DNA from: JACJWR01 sp964474045 | GTDB lineage: Bacteria; Actinomycetota; Actinomycetes; S36-B12; UBA10799 | Direction of reading: 5' to 3' | Assembly (NCBI GenBank): GCA_964474045.1 | Contig: CAYYRC010000005.1 | Span: forward strand, 1-64,000 | DNA: 64,000 nt | In this document: in pieces, positions 1 through 11,182 of the stretch | How positions within the stretch are numbered: the stretch's first letter is position 1 | Layout of the letters: every line of letters begins with the position of its first letter | Position numbers and translations under genes: made by a program | Notes under the pieces: model-generated | The model's input: the letters and a program-made list of their open reading frames with translations, nothing else | Databases searched by the model: none | Told to the model about the DNA's origin: nothing

Positions 1-54
1 ATGGTCGCGGCGCTCGTGATGGGGCTGCCGCTCGCCGCAGTGGACCTGGGCTAG
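1..54 (+). CDS. 3' end of an unidentified upstream gene (partial)
   Basis: An open frame runs from base 1 to a TAG stop at 52-54 and encodes a short hydrophobic tail (MVAALVMGLPLAAVDLG). It could be the last 17 residues of a gene that begins before the window, or a chance frame. The stop overlaps the stop of the convergent glgM gene by two bases. The hydrophobic composition hints at a membrane protein, but no function can be given. Confidence 0.3.
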   Translation: MVAALVMGLPLAAVDLG

Positions 55-1211
55 CCGGCGGCGCCGGCCGCCCGGTAGACCTCCACCGTGCGCTCGGCGA
101 TGGCGTGCCAACCGAACTCCGTGACCGCGCGCTCGCGACCGGCCAGACCCATGCGCGCGGCCGTCTCCGGGTCGTCGGCAACGGTGTTCACCGCAGCTGC
201 GAACCGCCGCTCGAAGGCCTCTGGGTCCTCCGGGGTGTAGTCCACGAGCAGCCCGGTCTCGCCGTCGACGACGACCTCCGGGATTCCGCCCACCGCGCTG
301 GCCACCACCGGCGCCTCGCAGGCCATGGCCTCAAGGTTCACGATCCCCAGCGGCTCGTACACCGAAGGGCAGGCGAACAGCAGCGCGTGGCTCAGCAACT
401 CGATGATGTCGTCCCGGCTCAGCTGCGTGTCCAGCCAGTAGACGCCACCCCGCGTGGCGTTCAGCTCGGCCACCGCCTCGGCGACCTCGCGCCCCATCTC
501 CGGCGTGTCCGGCGAGGACGCCGCGAGCACAAGCGGGATCCCCGGCGAGAAGTCCCGCGCGGCGCGCAGCAAGTGGTTGATGCCCTTCTGCCGCGTGATG
601 CGCCCCACGAACAGGACATAGGGCTGATCCACGGGGACCCCGAGCCGCTCCAGCGCCCCGGTGGAGGCCACCGGCCGGTACTGCTCGGTGTCGATGCCGT
701 TGTGCACCACGTGCACCTTGGCCGGGTCCACGTTGGGATAGCAGTCGAGCACGTCTGCGCGCATGCCGTGGCTGACGGCGATGATCGCGGCGGCGTTCTC
801 GTAGGCGGTGCGCTCCACCCAGGATGACACCCGGTAGCCCCCGCCCAGCTGCTCCTCCTTCCAAGGCCGTCGCGGCTCCAGGGAGTGTGCAGTGATGACG
901 TGTGGCACCCCCTGCATGAGGCCGCCAAGGTGACCGGCCAGGTTCGCGTACCAGGTGTGTGAGTGCACAACGTCGACGTCGGGCAGGCCGGCGACGATGT
1001 CCAGGTCCACGCCCAGGGTTTCCAGCGCCGGGTTGGCGGCGACCAGGTTCGCCGGAACCTCGTGTGCGGTGGCGTCCGGCCGCGGCTCCCCGAAGCATTG
1101 GACGTCCACGTCGATGAGGGTGCGCAACTCCCGCACCAGGTACTCCACGTGGACTCCGGCGCCGCCGTAGTTGCTGGGCGGCCATTCCTTGGTGATCACA
1201 GCTGCTCGCAT
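51..1211 (-). CDS. glgM: GT4 glycosyltransferase, alpha-maltose-1-phosphate synthase (GlgM/'GlgA')
   Basis: This 386-aa protein is a GT-B fold, GT4-family enzyme. The N-terminus (AVITKEWPPSNYGGAGVHVE) is the nucleotide-sugar synthase glycine-rich loop. Near residue 295 is the EPLGIVNLEAMACEAPVVAS stretch with the E-x7-E pair of GT4 enzymes. Length and divergent pairing with glgC match M. tuberculosis Rv1212c/Rv1213. Rv1212c was long called glgA; its established activity is joining ADP-glucose and glucose-1-phosphate to maltose-1-phosphate for the GlgE pathway. That activity is inferred here from family and context; a plain glycogen synthase role is the alternative. The start lies six bases after a TACTCT box, as in a leaderless transcript. 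Confidence 0.9.
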   Translation of the reverse strand: MRAAVITKEWPPSNYGGAGVHVEYLVRELRTLIDVDVQCFGEPRPDATAHEVPANLVAANPALETLGVDLDIVAGLPDVDVVHSHTWYANLAGHLGGLMQGVPHVITAHSLEPRRPWKEEQLGGGYRVSSWVERTAYENAAAIIAVSHGMRADVLDCYPNVDPAKVHVVHNGIDTEQYRPVASTGALERLGVPVDQPYVLFVGRITRQKGINHLLRAARDFSPGIPLVLAASSPDTPEMGREVAEAVAELNATRGGVYWLDTQLSRDDIIELLSHALLFACPSVYEPLGIVNLEAMACEAPVVASAVGGIPEVVVDGETGLLVDYTPEDPEAFERRFAAAVNTVADDPETAARMGLAGRERAVTEFGWHAIAERTVEVYRAAGAAG

Positions 1212-1281
1212 CGCATCAGAGTAGGGGCACAGGCTCCCCGAAGCCCGCGCTTAACGCCGCACACGGCGCTAACGTGAAGGG
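1212..1281. promoter_or_regulatory. Divergent glgM/glgC promoter region
   Basis: The 70-bp region between the divergent starts carries two -10-like boxes, each exactly six bases from its start codon. TACTCT on the minus strand (1223-1218) serves glgM and TAACGT on the plus strand (1270-1275) serves glgC. Neither gene has a convincing Shine-Dalgarno sequence, which fits leaderless transcription. Confidence 0.55.
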
Positions 1282-2508
1282 ATGCGCAGCGCACCGAAGG
1301 TCCTCGGCATCGTCCTCGCTGGCGGCGAAGGCAAGCGGCTCATGCCCCTCACCGCCGACCGTGCCAAGCCAGCCGTCCAGTTCGGCGGCTCCTACCGGCT
1401 GATCGATTTCGTACTGTCCAACCTGGTCAACGCCGGATTCGTGCGTTTGTGCGTCTTGACCCAGTACAAGTCCCACTCGCTCGACCGGCACATCACCACC
1501 ACCTGGCGGATGTCCACCCTGCTGGGCGACTACATCACGCCGGTGCCGGCCCAGCAGCGGCTGGGACCGCGCTGGTTCACCGGCTCGGCCGATGCGATCT
1601 TCCAGTCGCTCAACCTGGTCTACGACGAGCAGCCCGACTACGTCGTGGTCTTCGGCGCCGACAACGTGTACCGCATGGACCCGCGGCAGATGCTGGATCA
1701 GCACATCGATTCCGGCGCCGGGGTCACGGTCGCCGGCATCAGGATGCCGCGCAGCACGGCCCACCAGTTCGGGGTGATCCAGACCGCCGACGACGGCCGA
1801 CGCATCGAGGCGTTCCTGGAGAAGCCAGCCGACCCGCCGGCGATCCCCGGCTCTCCGGACGAGTCCTACGTGTCCATGGGCAACTACGTCTTCAGCACCG
1901 ACACGCTCGTGGATTCGCTGCGCGTCGACGCCGGGGACGAGGGCTCGGTGCATGACATGGGCGGCAACATCCTGCCCATGCTCACCGAGCAGGGGCAGGC
2001 CTACGTATACGACTTCGACGCCAACAACGTGCCCGGCGAGACCGAGCGCGAGCACGGCTACTGGCGCGATGTCGGGACCCTGGACGCCTATCACGATGCC
2101 CATATGGACCTCGTCAGCGTGCACCCGGTGTTCAACCTGTACAACCGCAAGTGGCCGATCCTGACCAACCTGCCGCCGCTGCCGCCGGCGAAGTTCGTCG
2201 AGGGCGGCAACGCCCACGAGTCGATGGTGGGCGCCGGATCGATCATCGCCGGGGCACATGTTCGCAACTCCGTGCTCTCCGGCGACGTGATGGTCCATGC
2301 GGGCGCCTACGTGGAGGGATCCGTGATCCTGCCCGGTGCCAGGATCATGCCGGGCGCGGTGGTGCGCAACGCGGTGCTGGACAAGTACACGGTCGTGGAG
2401 GAGGGCGCCCAGCTGGGCGTGGACCTCGAGGGCGACCGCGAGCGCTACACCGTGTCGGAGAACGGGATCGTCGTCATCGGCAAGGGCGTCAGCGTTCCTC
2501 GGTGGTAG
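1282..2508 (+). CDS. glgC: Glucose-1-phosphate adenylyltransferase
   Basis: This 408-aa protein makes ADP-glucose from ATP and glucose-1-phosphate. The N-terminus has the signature GGEGKRLMPLTADRAKPAV (GGxGxRLxPLTxxRAKPAV) in a nucleotidyltransferase domain. The C-terminal third is a left-handed beta-helix of hexapeptide repeats, typical of GlgC. Length is normal for actinobacteria. It is divergent from glgM, which would use its product. The stop codon (TAG) overlaps the proposed GTG start of the next gene, suggesting translational coupling. Confidence 0.97.
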   Translation: MRSAPKVLGIVLAGGEGKRLMPLTADRAKPAVQFGGSYRLIDFVLSNLVNAGFVRLCVLTQYKSHSLDRHITTTWRMSTLLGDYITPVPAQQRLGPRWFTGSADAIFQSLNLVYDEQPDYVVVFGADNVYRMDPRQMLDQHIDSGAGVTVAGIRMPRSTAHQFGVIQTADDGRRIEAFLEKPADPPAIPGSPDESYVSMGNYVFSTDTLVDSLRVDAGDEGSVHDMGGNILPMLTEQGQAYVYDFDANNVPGETEREHGYWRDVGTLDAYHDAHMDLVSVHPVFNLYNRKWPILTNLPPLPPAKFVEGGNAHESMVGAGSIIAGAHVRNSVLSGDVMVHAGAYVEGSVILPGARIMPGAVVRNAVLDKYTVVEEGAQLGVDLEGDRERYTVSENGIVVIGKGVSVPRW

Positions 2509-3350
2509 TGCCCGAAGCAACCTCGACAATCCGGGACACCGTCATCGACGGGATCCTTGCGCTGGCCCTGCTGGTGCTGGCCTGGTACTGCTTGAAGGGT
2601 ATTGCGAGGCGGGCCGACCCGGCTGGGAACGGCAGGGCGGTGCGCCTCTTCAGGTGGCTCGATCCGCGGGTGCAGGCGACGAGGGCGTGGCTGGCCAGCG
2701 CCCCGGCGACCTTCGTCTACATCACCACCTGGACCGTCACGTCGCTGCTGGTACAGGGCTCACCCACGGCGCTAGCGGACATGTTCGCCAAGTCTGCCTC
2801 CACCAACATCTACGGGTTGCTCACGCAACCGCTGCGGGTGCTGTTCAGCAGCGCCTTCCTGGTGGCCGACAACGGCCTGTTCCTCAGCGGCTACATCGTC
2901 GTCTACGTGCTCATCTCGGCCCGGCTGGAACAGCGCATCGGCACCGCGCGCTGGCTGCTGGTGGCGCTCGTGGCCCACGTGGTCGGCTCGATCGTCACCG
3001 TGGTCCTCGAGAGCGTCCTGATCGCGCAGGATCTGCTGCCCAAGGCGACCGCGCTCACCACCGATGTGGGCGTCAGCTACGTGATGGTCGGGACTTGCGG
3101 CGGCTACCTGCTGTTCGTCTCACGGCGGTGGCGCTGGTGGTACTACGCCGCCCTCTTCGCGGGAGTCGGACTGCCGCTCATCGTGGTGCACGACATCTGG
3201 AGCTTCGGGCACTTCAATGCCACCGTGCTCGGGCTCATCACCACCGCGGTGGTGCGGCGCTGGGGCGTTCGTCCACCTCTGCTCTGGCGCCAGCTGGTCG
3301 CCGATGCCCGGCCCAGGCAGCTGCCGACGTGGCGCGCCACAGTAACGTGA
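2508..3350 (+). CDS. Rhomboid-like integral membrane protein
   Basis: About 280 aa with roughly six or seven membrane segments. Within the membrane region are a GVSY motif near residue 190 and a GHFNATVLG motif near residue 235. These sit where rhomboid proteases carry the GxSx serine and the second-helix histidine, so a rhomboid-like fold is likely; protease activity is not shown. I chose the GTG at 2508 because it overlaps the glgC stop (TAGTG); another GTG lies at 2502. Its 3' end carries a TAACGT box nine bases before the next gene. No specific substrate can be named. Confidence 0.7.
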   Translation: MPEATSTIRDTVIDGILALALLVLAWYCLKGIARRADPAGNGRAVRLFRWLDPRVQATRAWLASAPATFVYITTWTVTSLLVQGSPTALADMFAKSASTNIYGLLTQPLRVLFSSAFLVADNGLFLSGYIVVYVLISARLEQRIGTARWLLVALVAHVVGSIVTVVLESVLIAQDLLPKATALTTDVGVSYVMVGTCGGYLLFVSRRWRWWYYAALFAGVGLPLIVVHDIWSFGHFNATVLGLITTAVVRRWGVRPPLLWRQLVADARPRQLPTWRATVT

Positions 3351-3357
3351 CCACACC

Positions 3358-4266
3358 ATGAGGCACATCACGATCGTCGAGGTCTCGCCCCGCGACGGCC
3401 TGCAGAACGACCCGGCCCAGCTGAGCACCGGGCAGAAGATCGAGCTGGTCGAGCGCTGCGTCGCCGCGGGTGTGCGCCGGATCGAGGTCGCGAGCTTCGT
3501 GAACCCCAAGCGGGTCCCGCAGATGGCGGACGCCGAAGCAGTCATCGCAGGCCTGCCCGTCGGCGGCGGGCAGTCCGCGGACTACATCGGGCTGGTGCTC
3601 AACGAGCGCGGGTTCGAGCGGGCTCGGCAGACGGCGCTGCAGGAGGTCAACCTGGTCGTGATGGTGACCGACGAGTTCTCCCAGCGCAACCAGGGAATGC
3701 CCACGCGCGGGGCCTTGGACACCGTGGCCAAGGTGGCTCCGCTCGCGCGCGCAGCCGGTCTGGTCACTTCGGTGACCATGTCTGCGTCCTTCGGCTGCCC
3801 CTACACCGGCGAGGTTCCGGTCGGCCGAGTTGCCGACGTGGCGGCCGAGATCGCCGCCATCGGCGTGGACGAGGTGGCCATCGCCGACACCATCGGCGTC
3901 GCCGTCCCCGCGGATGTCCGCCACCGGGTGGCAGCGGTCCGCGAGGTCGTGGGCTACACGCGGCTGCGGGTGCACGTGCACAACACCCGCAACACGGGCT
4001 ACGCCAGCGCCCTGGCCGCCGCCGACGCGGGCGTCACCGTGCTCGACTCGTCGTTGGGTGGGATCGGGGGCTGCCCCTTCGCCCCGAACGCGACCGGGAA
4101 CATCGCCACCGAGGACCTGGTCTTCGCCCTGGAGCGCTCCGGCTACGACACCGGTTTGGACCTGGACGAGCTGTGCCGGGCCAGCGAATGGCTCGCGGCC
4201 CAGCTGGGGCGCCCAGTGCCGAGCCTGCTGCCCAAGGCCGGCGGCTTCCCGCCGCCCGCCGCCTGA
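3358..4266 (+). CDS. mvaB: Hydroxymethylglutaryl-CoA lyase
   Basis: A 302-aa TIM-barrel lyase that splits HMG-CoA into acetoacetate and acetyl-CoA, the last step of leucine catabolism. Visible features are the N-terminal VSPRDGLQND motif with the catalytic Arg and metal-binding Asp, the HVHNTRNTG metal-binding histidine pair, and the GGCPFAPNATGNIATED loop carrying the active-site cysteine. The HxH motif reads HVHNT where many relatives have HxHDT. Length is normal. No other leucine-degradation gene adjoins it here; the rhomboid-like gene just upstream ends 7 bp before its start. Confidence 0.9.
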   Translation: MRHITIVEVSPRDGLQNDPAQLSTGQKIELVERCVAAGVRRIEVASFVNPKRVPQMADAEAVIAGLPVGGGQSADYIGLVLNERGFERARQTALQEVNLVVMVTDEFSQRNQGMPTRGALDTVAKVAPLARAAGLVTSVTMSASFGCPYTGEVPVGRVADVAAEIAAIGVDEVAIADTIGVAVPADVRHRVAAVREVVGYTRLRVHVHNTRNTGYASALAAADAGVTVLDSSLGGIGGCPFAPNATGNIATEDLVFALERSGYDTGLDLDELCRASEWLAAQLGRPVPSLLPKAGGFPPPAA

Positions 4267-4289
4267 CCCAGCACGGGGCTGAGCCGGCG

Positions 4290-5204
4290 CTACTCCGGGA
4301 CTATCCGCTCTACGGCGACTGCCCGCCCGTTGGGGCGCCCTCGCGGTCCCAGCTCCCGGTGGATGATGACCATGGCTCCGGGTTCCAGCGACGGGCTCAG
4401 CTTGGGCAGCGACGCCTTGAGCCCGAACTGCTGGGCCACTGCCGCGAGTACATCGGGTAGCACCGGCCGGTGCGTGCACAGCAGCTGTGCCGACGGACGG
4501 CGCCCGATCATGGCCATCCGGCGGAGCGCGGTCTTCGGCCGGCGGTCGAAGATCTCCTCGCTGAACAACGCCTCTTCGATGATCGGGAGGCCCGCGGCCC
4601 GGGCATAGGGCTTGACCGTCTGCACGCAGCGCTTGGAGTCCGATGAGCGCACCTCGGCCACGCCATAGGCGGTCAGCAACGGCACCAGGTCCGCGGCGTG
4701 GCGCTTGCCCGACTTCGTCAACGGGCGACGCCAGTCCTTGTTGCCCTTGTAGTCAGAGCGCCGCACGGCCGCGGTGTGCCGAAGGATGATCAAGGGCGAC
4801 GTGCGCGGGACGGTCGCCGCGTCGAGCAGCCAGCGCCGGTCGCGGGCGTACGTCAGGCGCGCCCGGGCCCGCTGCACCGTGACCCACTCAAGGGCGTCGA
4901 TCTCCTTGTTCGGCCGGAAGCCGGGTCCGCCTCGGGTCGCTGCGGCCACCCAGTAGTCCACGGTCTTCGGCCGACCATCCACCCGGTACGACTGAGTCGG
5001 CAGCGGAGCTCCGAGGTGCACGAGCATCCCGGTCTCCTCGACGGCCTCCCGCCAGGCGGTCACCGGCAGCAGCTCGCCCGGATCACGCTTGCCCTTGGGC
5101 AGCGACCAGTCCTGGTGGCGCGGCCGGTGAACCACGCACACCTCTAGCCCGTTGCGCCCGCGTCGCAGCAGCACGACGCCGGCGGCCTCAATCGTCGGGG
5201 CCAC
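4290..5204 (-). CDS. mutT1: Two-domain Nudix/histidine-phosphatase hydrolase, MutT1-like
   Basis: A 304-aa protein with an N-terminal Nudix domain (residues ~5-135) and a C-terminal histidine-phosphatase domain (~140-300). The Nudix box runs from GKRDPGE to REAVEETGM with the expected spacing. The phosphatase motif reads ILRHTAAV, so the catalytic Arg-His is present, followed by Thr rather than Gly/Ala. The layout matches mycobacterial MutT1, which hydrolyses oxidised nucleotides and diadenosine polyphosphates. It is the last gene of a ppk1/CYTH-CHAD/mutT1 run, starting two bases after the CHAD gene ends. M. tuberculosis also places mutT1 beside ppk1. Confidence 0.88.
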   Translation of the reverse strand: MAPTIEAAGVVLLRRGRNGLEVCVVHRPRHQDWSLPKGKRDPGELLPVTAWREAVEETGMLVHLGAPLPTQSYRVDGRPKTVDYWVAAATRGGPGFRPNKEIDALEWVTVQRARARLTYARDRRWLLDAATVPRTSPLIILRHTAAVRRSDYKGNKDWRRPLTKSGKRHAADLVPLLTAYGVAEVRSSDSKRCVQTVKPYARAAGLPIIEEALFSEEIFDRRPKTALRRMAMIGRRPSAQLLCTHRPVLPDVLAAVAQQFGLKASLPKLSPSLEPGAMVIIHRELGPRGRPNGRAVAVERIVPE

Positions 5205-5206
5205 GG

Positions 5207-6837
5207 CTACTCGAGCTCTGTGTGCTTGTACACCCGCACGGTGCGCTTCCAGATGTCGCCGAACAGGATGCGGTTGTGCAGCTCCTCCTCGAACTCGTGC
5301 TGGTGCAGCAGCCCCAGGGCGAAGCCGGTGGCGCCGTCCACGTCGGGCTGTTCGGCGATCTCGCTGATGACGTCCTGCGCCACGCAGGCGTCCTGGTGTT
5401 CGCCGAGCACCTCGGTGACTTCGCTCAGGGCGTCCTCGAGCGTCTCAGCCGGCTCCCCGAAGACCGGGATGACCGCGCCGGCGGCGTACCGCGCGCGCTT
5501 GGCCGCGATCCGGGCGGCGTGCCATGACTCCGCCGGCCCCTCCAGGTCGAGCGTGCGCACGGAGCGCCGCAGCCGCTTCCAGGACTTGTCCACCAGCGGC
5601 GGCAGGACCTCCGAGCACGGCTGCTCCGCCAGCGGCGTCAGCCTGGGGTCGACCGCGGCGTCGACCAGCATCGCAAGCAGGTCGGCGTGGCGCTTGCTGC
5701 GCATGGCCGCCAGCGCATGGTCGCGGGCCCCTGCCAGCCGCGCGCGCAGCACCGGGTCCATCACCCCCCGGATCAGGGCCGCCTGTCGCTCACCCAGGTC
5801 GTCGGCATGCTTGTCCAGGCGGCCGAGCAGCACCTCGGTGTCCCGGGCGTTGCCGAGCTCGCCCGCGGCCCAGGCCAGCTCCTCGCGCAGCGCATCGGCC
5901 CATTCGCGGTCCACCAGCGGGCCGAAGGTCTTGAGCCCGCTGCGCAGCCGCCGGGCCGCGACGCGCATCTGGTGCACGGCATCGGGCAGGTCCCGCCGGA
6001 CCCGGACATCCTGGTTGAGGAAGGCTCGGGCGTGTTTGCGCAAGTACGCCGTGACGGCATCGCCCGCGGGCTCGGCGGGGGTGACCCGCTCCTGCTTGGG
6101 GATGTCCGCCGGCTCGGCTGCGGCGGGACCCAGGGCGCTCGCCGCCTTCGACGACTTCGACGGCGTCGCGCCCAGGCTGAGCAGCAGGTCCACGGGGCCG
6201 CTCAGGTCAGCGCCATCGACCAGCGCCTCCACCTCGAGCTCGCGGAACATGGAAACCACGTCGTCGCCGTCGTAGATGGACACACGGTCGTCCACCAGCT
6301 CGGCGAAGGCCACCCCCTCGGCGTCGTACAGCACGTACGGCGAGCGGACGGTGCGCAGCCTGACCACGGGCACGAGATCGGCTCCGCGCACGTACGCGGT
6401 CACCACGTCGCGCAGCGCATGCGGGACCTGACCCACCTCCCCCTCCTCGAGCGAAACCCGCAGCTCATCGCGCACGCCCTCGCTGGCGCCGTCCACGGGC
6501 AGCTTCATGTGCCAGCCCTCGTCCGGGCCGCCGGTCCGTCGCCGCAGCGTCACACCCCAGCGGAAGAGGGCCAGGTCCGAGGTGTCGTGGTAGACGGCGT
6601 TGAGCTCGCGGGTGGTCTGCGGGATCACTTGCGCGACACCCTCGGCCTCAGTCAGCTCGGGGAGCTTGAACAGCCCGTGCACCCGCAACTTGGTCTCGAC
6701 CTCGCGCACCTCCTGCGGCGCCGGCTCGGCGGCGGCCGGCGCGACCTCCGCGGTCCCGCCCGCGCGAACGTCCGGCGGCGTCGGGTCCTCGCCCGCGACC
6801 AGCTCGTCGGGGGTCGGGTCGTCCTGGGGCAGTCGGG

Positions 6838-6841
<4 letters not shown>
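5207..6841 (-). CDS. CYTH and CHAD domain protein, polyphosphate-associated
   Basis: About 544 aa. After a ~45-residue acidic, Pro/Ala-rich leader comes a CYTH domain (residues ~48-240) with the ExExK metal/triphosphate motif (EVETKL). The C-terminal half (~285-540) is a CHAD domain with the conserved basic helices (VHQMRVAARRLRSGLKTF; WHAARIAAKRARYA). CYTH proteins are triphosphate tunnel enzymes, and CHAD domains bind polyphosphate. The start is set by a 4-bp overlap with the ppk1 stop (ATGA), implying coupled translation. The likely role is in binding or trimming polyphosphate made by PPK1; the activity is inferred. Confidence 0.88.
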
Positions 6842-8946
<2,105 letters not shown>

Positions 8947-9014
8947 AGTCCCTACCCTGCCAGAAAGCCTCGACCAGGCGCATACTACGCACCCTCGGTC
9001 CACCCGCCCGGCGT

Positions 9015-9923
9015 TTAGCCGCCCACGGCGTAGAGCACGTCGCTGCGCCGGCGGGTGAAGCCCAACCGCTCGTACAGACGCAGCGCGCGGACGTTGCCGG
9101 AGTCGACGAACAGAACCACCTCCGAGCACCCCCGACGGCGGAGCTGGGCCAATCCGGCGCAGGTGAGGGGACCGGCGAGCCGGTGTCCCTGCACGGACGG
9201 GTCCAGCGCGAGGACGTAGACCTCGCCGGTGCCGTCCGGGTGCACCTTGGTCCAGTGGAAGCCCACGATCTGCGCGCCTGGGACGCTCGCGTCGTTGTCC
9301 GTGCGCTCCAGCACCAGCAGCCCGTCCGGGTCGAACCAGTCGGCCTCGACCCGCGCCCGCACATCCTGCTTCGACCAGGAGCCCTGATCGGGCAGGTCCG
9401 TGAAAGCCGCCGAGTTCACGCGCAGCAGCCCCTCATCATCAGCCTCGCCGGCGTAGCGGCGCAGCCGGTAGCCGGCGGGCAGCGCGGCTTGGGCAGCTGG
9501 CGGCGAAGGCGGGGCCGGTGTCGCTGCCTCGGTCCTCGCCAGCAGATACAGCGTCCGCTCCGGCCGCGCCCCGAACCGACGTGCCAGCGCCCGCGCGGCC
9601 GGCCGGTCGCCGTGCGCCCAGAACCTGCGGGCACCCGCGGTGATCGCTGCGCTCACCAGTTCGGTGCCGATGCCGTGCCCCCGCGCCTCGGGCCGGACCA
9701 CCAGCTCCGCGATCTCGCTGACGGGGTCCACATACGCGTAGCCGTCGAGCTCTTCGCTGTCGGACCACACGGCCAGGTGCACCGAATCCCGGCCCGGCGA
9801 CAGCAAGACAGCATCGGACAGCGGGATGGCGCCGTCGCTGTGGTTGGCGGCTTGGGACAGCGCCCGGATCGCGTCCTGGCCGACATCCGACTGCTCACCA
9901 GGTCCATTGCCGCCGCTGCCCAT
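9015..9923 (-). CDS. mshD: Mycothiol synthase
   Basis: About 302 aa with two tandem GNAT acetyltransferase domains. It acetylates Cys-GlcN-Ins with acetyl-CoA, the last step of mycothiol synthesis. The C-terminal domain has the QGHRLAGPLTCAGL acetyl-CoA loop and the family ending (ALRLYERLGFTRRRSDVLY). The N-terminal domain has RGHGIGTEL. The start at 9923 lies six bases from a TACCCT box. It is divergent from the GlnR-like regulator, as in M. tuberculosis Rv0818/Rv0819. Mycothiol supports assignment of the host to the Actinomycetes. Confidence 0.95.
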   Translation of the reverse strand: MGSGGNGPGEQSDVGQDAIRALSQAANHSDGAIPLSDAVLLSPGRDSVHLAVWSDSEELDGYAYVDPVSEIAELVVRPEARGHGIGTELVSAAITAGARRFWAHGDRPAARALARRFGARPERTLYLLARTEAATPAPPSPPAAQAALPAGYRLRRYAGEADDEGLLRVNSAAFTDLPDQGSWSKQDVRARVEADWFDPDGLLVLERTDNDASVPGAQIVGFHWTKVHPDGTGEVYVLALDPSVQGHRLAGPLTCAGLAQLRRRGCSEVVLFVDSGNVRALRLYERLGFTRRRSDVLYAVGG

Positions 9924-9995
9924 CGGAACAGGGTAGGGGCCGACGCGGGTTATCCTGTTGCGGTCGCGGCGCGGAAGGCGGAAGGGGTGCTCGCC
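9924..9995. promoter_or_regulatory. Divergent mshD/glnR promoter region
   Basis: A minus-strand TACCCT box (9935-9930) sits six bases before the mshD ATG, as in a leaderless transcript. On the plus strand TATCCT (9951-9956) lies about 40 bases before the regulator ATG, which has its own purine-rich ribosome site (GGAAGGGG). One gene therefore looks leaderless and the other leadered. Confidence 0.45.
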
Positions 9996-10688
9996 ATGAG
10001 TCAACTCCTGTTGCTCACCAACTCCAGCGATGCCAGCGTCGTCGTGCTGCCGGCGCTCGGGCTGCTCAGCCACCGCGTGCGCGTGCTCAGCGCCGAGCCG
10101 AGTGCCCTGCTGGATGCCCCGCCGGCCGACGCTCTGCTGGTGGACGGGCGCAGCGACCTGATGACGATGCGCGGGCTCTGCCGGGTGATCCGCACGACCG
10201 GCGTGGCCGTCCCGGTGCTGCTGGTGGCCACGGAGGGCGGCCTGGCCGGGGTGACGAGCGAGTGGGGCATCGACGATTTCCTGCTGGACTCCGCCGGGCC
10301 TGCCGAGGTGGAAGCCCGGCTGCGGTTGGCGCTATCACGCACCGACGACGATCCGAGCGACGACGCCGACCTCATCCGCAGCGGCGAGCTGGTGGTCGAC
10401 GAGTCGGCCTACAGCGCGCGGCTGCGCAACAGCCCGCTCAACCTCACCTACAAGGAGTTCGAGCTTCTCAAGTATCTGGTCCAGCATCCAGGGCGGGTCT
10501 TCACCCGCGCCCAGCTGTTGCAGGAGGTCTGGGGCTACGACTACTACGGGGGCACCCGGACGGTGGACGTCCACGTTCGACGGCTACGCGCCAAGCTGGG
10601 TCCGGAGCACGAACACCTCATTGGCACGGTGCGCAACGTGGGATACCGTTTCGTCGCCCCCCTGGACGAAGAAGTGATGGCTGAATGA
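9996..10688 (+). CDS. glnR: OmpR-family response regulator, GlnR-like
   Basis: A 230-aa protein with a divergent receiver domain (residues ~1-105) and a winged-helix DNA-binding domain (~120-225, FELLKYLVQHPGRVFTRAQL; TRTVDVHVRRLRAKLG). The phospho-acceptor region (LLVDGRSDL) keeps one Asp, but the N-terminal acidic pair is absent. That fits GlnR, an orphan regulator of nitrogen metabolism in actinobacteria. Position beside mshD and thioredoxin matches M. tuberculosis glnR (Rv0818). No kinase gene is adjacent. Its stop overlaps the thioredoxin start by 4 bp. Confidence 0.85.
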   Translation: MSQLLLLTNSSDASVVVLPALGLLSHRVRVLSAEPSALLDAPPADALLVDGRSDLMTMRGLCRVIRTTGVAVPVLLVATEGGLAGVTSEWGIDDFLLDSAGPAEVEARLRLALSRTDDDPSDDADLIRSGELVVDESAYSARLRNSPLNLTYKEFELLKYLVQHPGRVFTRAQLLQEVWGYDYYGGTRTVDVHVRRLRAKLGPEHEHLIGTVRNVGYRFVAPLDEEVMAE

Positions 10689-11155
10689 CTGGGATCTACG
10701 TGCTGCTCGTGGTGCTGGCGGCGGCCGCCGCCTTCGGCATCTACCGCCAGCGGACGGACGGCCGGCTGAAGGAGCCGGATCAGAGCGTCACCAGCCGGCG
10801 ATCCTCAGCTGACGACGCCAAGACCGCCGCATTGCCAGAGCGGATCCTGACAGCCGAGACGCTGCAGCAGCCGCTGGGGGAGCGTGCCACCCTGGTGCAG
10901 TTCTCGAGCGCCTTCTGCGCACCCTGCCGAGCCACCCGGCGGATTCTCACGGACATCTCCGCCGACACCCCGGGTGTGGCTTTCATCGAGGTGGACGCCG
11001 AGGACAACCTCGACCTGGTCCGGGCCGTGGGCGTCACCCGCACGCCCACGGTGTTCGTGCTGGACGCCGGGGGCGACATCCGCAACCGGGCGGTCGGCCA
11101 ACCCCGCAAGGATGAGGTGCTTGCCGCGCTCCCGGGCGCGGCCTCCCACACCTAG
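10685..11155 (+). CDS. Membrane-anchored thioredoxin-fold protein
   Basis: A 156-aa protein with one N-terminal membrane helix (residues ~4-20) and a thioredoxin domain (~50-150). The active-site motif is CAPC (FSSAFCAPCRATRR), with the cis-Pro in GVTRTPTVFVLD. It overlaps the glnR stop by 4 bp (ATGA). It corresponds in position to M. tuberculosis thiX (Rv0816c). The non-standard CAPC dithiol and sulfur-handling neighbours (DUF4395, DsrE-like) suggest thiol/sulfur exchange rather than general thioredoxin duty; this is inference. Confidence 0.87.
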   Translation: MTGIYVLLVVLAAAAAFGIYRQRTDGRLKEPDQSVTSRRSSADDAKTAALPERILTAETLQQPLGERATLVQFSSAFCAPCRATRRILTDISADTPGVAFIEVDAEDNLDLVRAVGVTRTPTVFVLDAGGDIRNRAVGQPRKDEVLAALPGAASHT

Positions 11156-11182
11156 CCCCGCTGCGCCCCTACGCTACGCAGC

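Noticed and set aside
8947..9129. N-terminal extension of ppk1 to 9129
   Set aside because: The extra 61 residues are Arg-rich, overlap the mshD 3' end and have no counterpart in PPK1 proteins.
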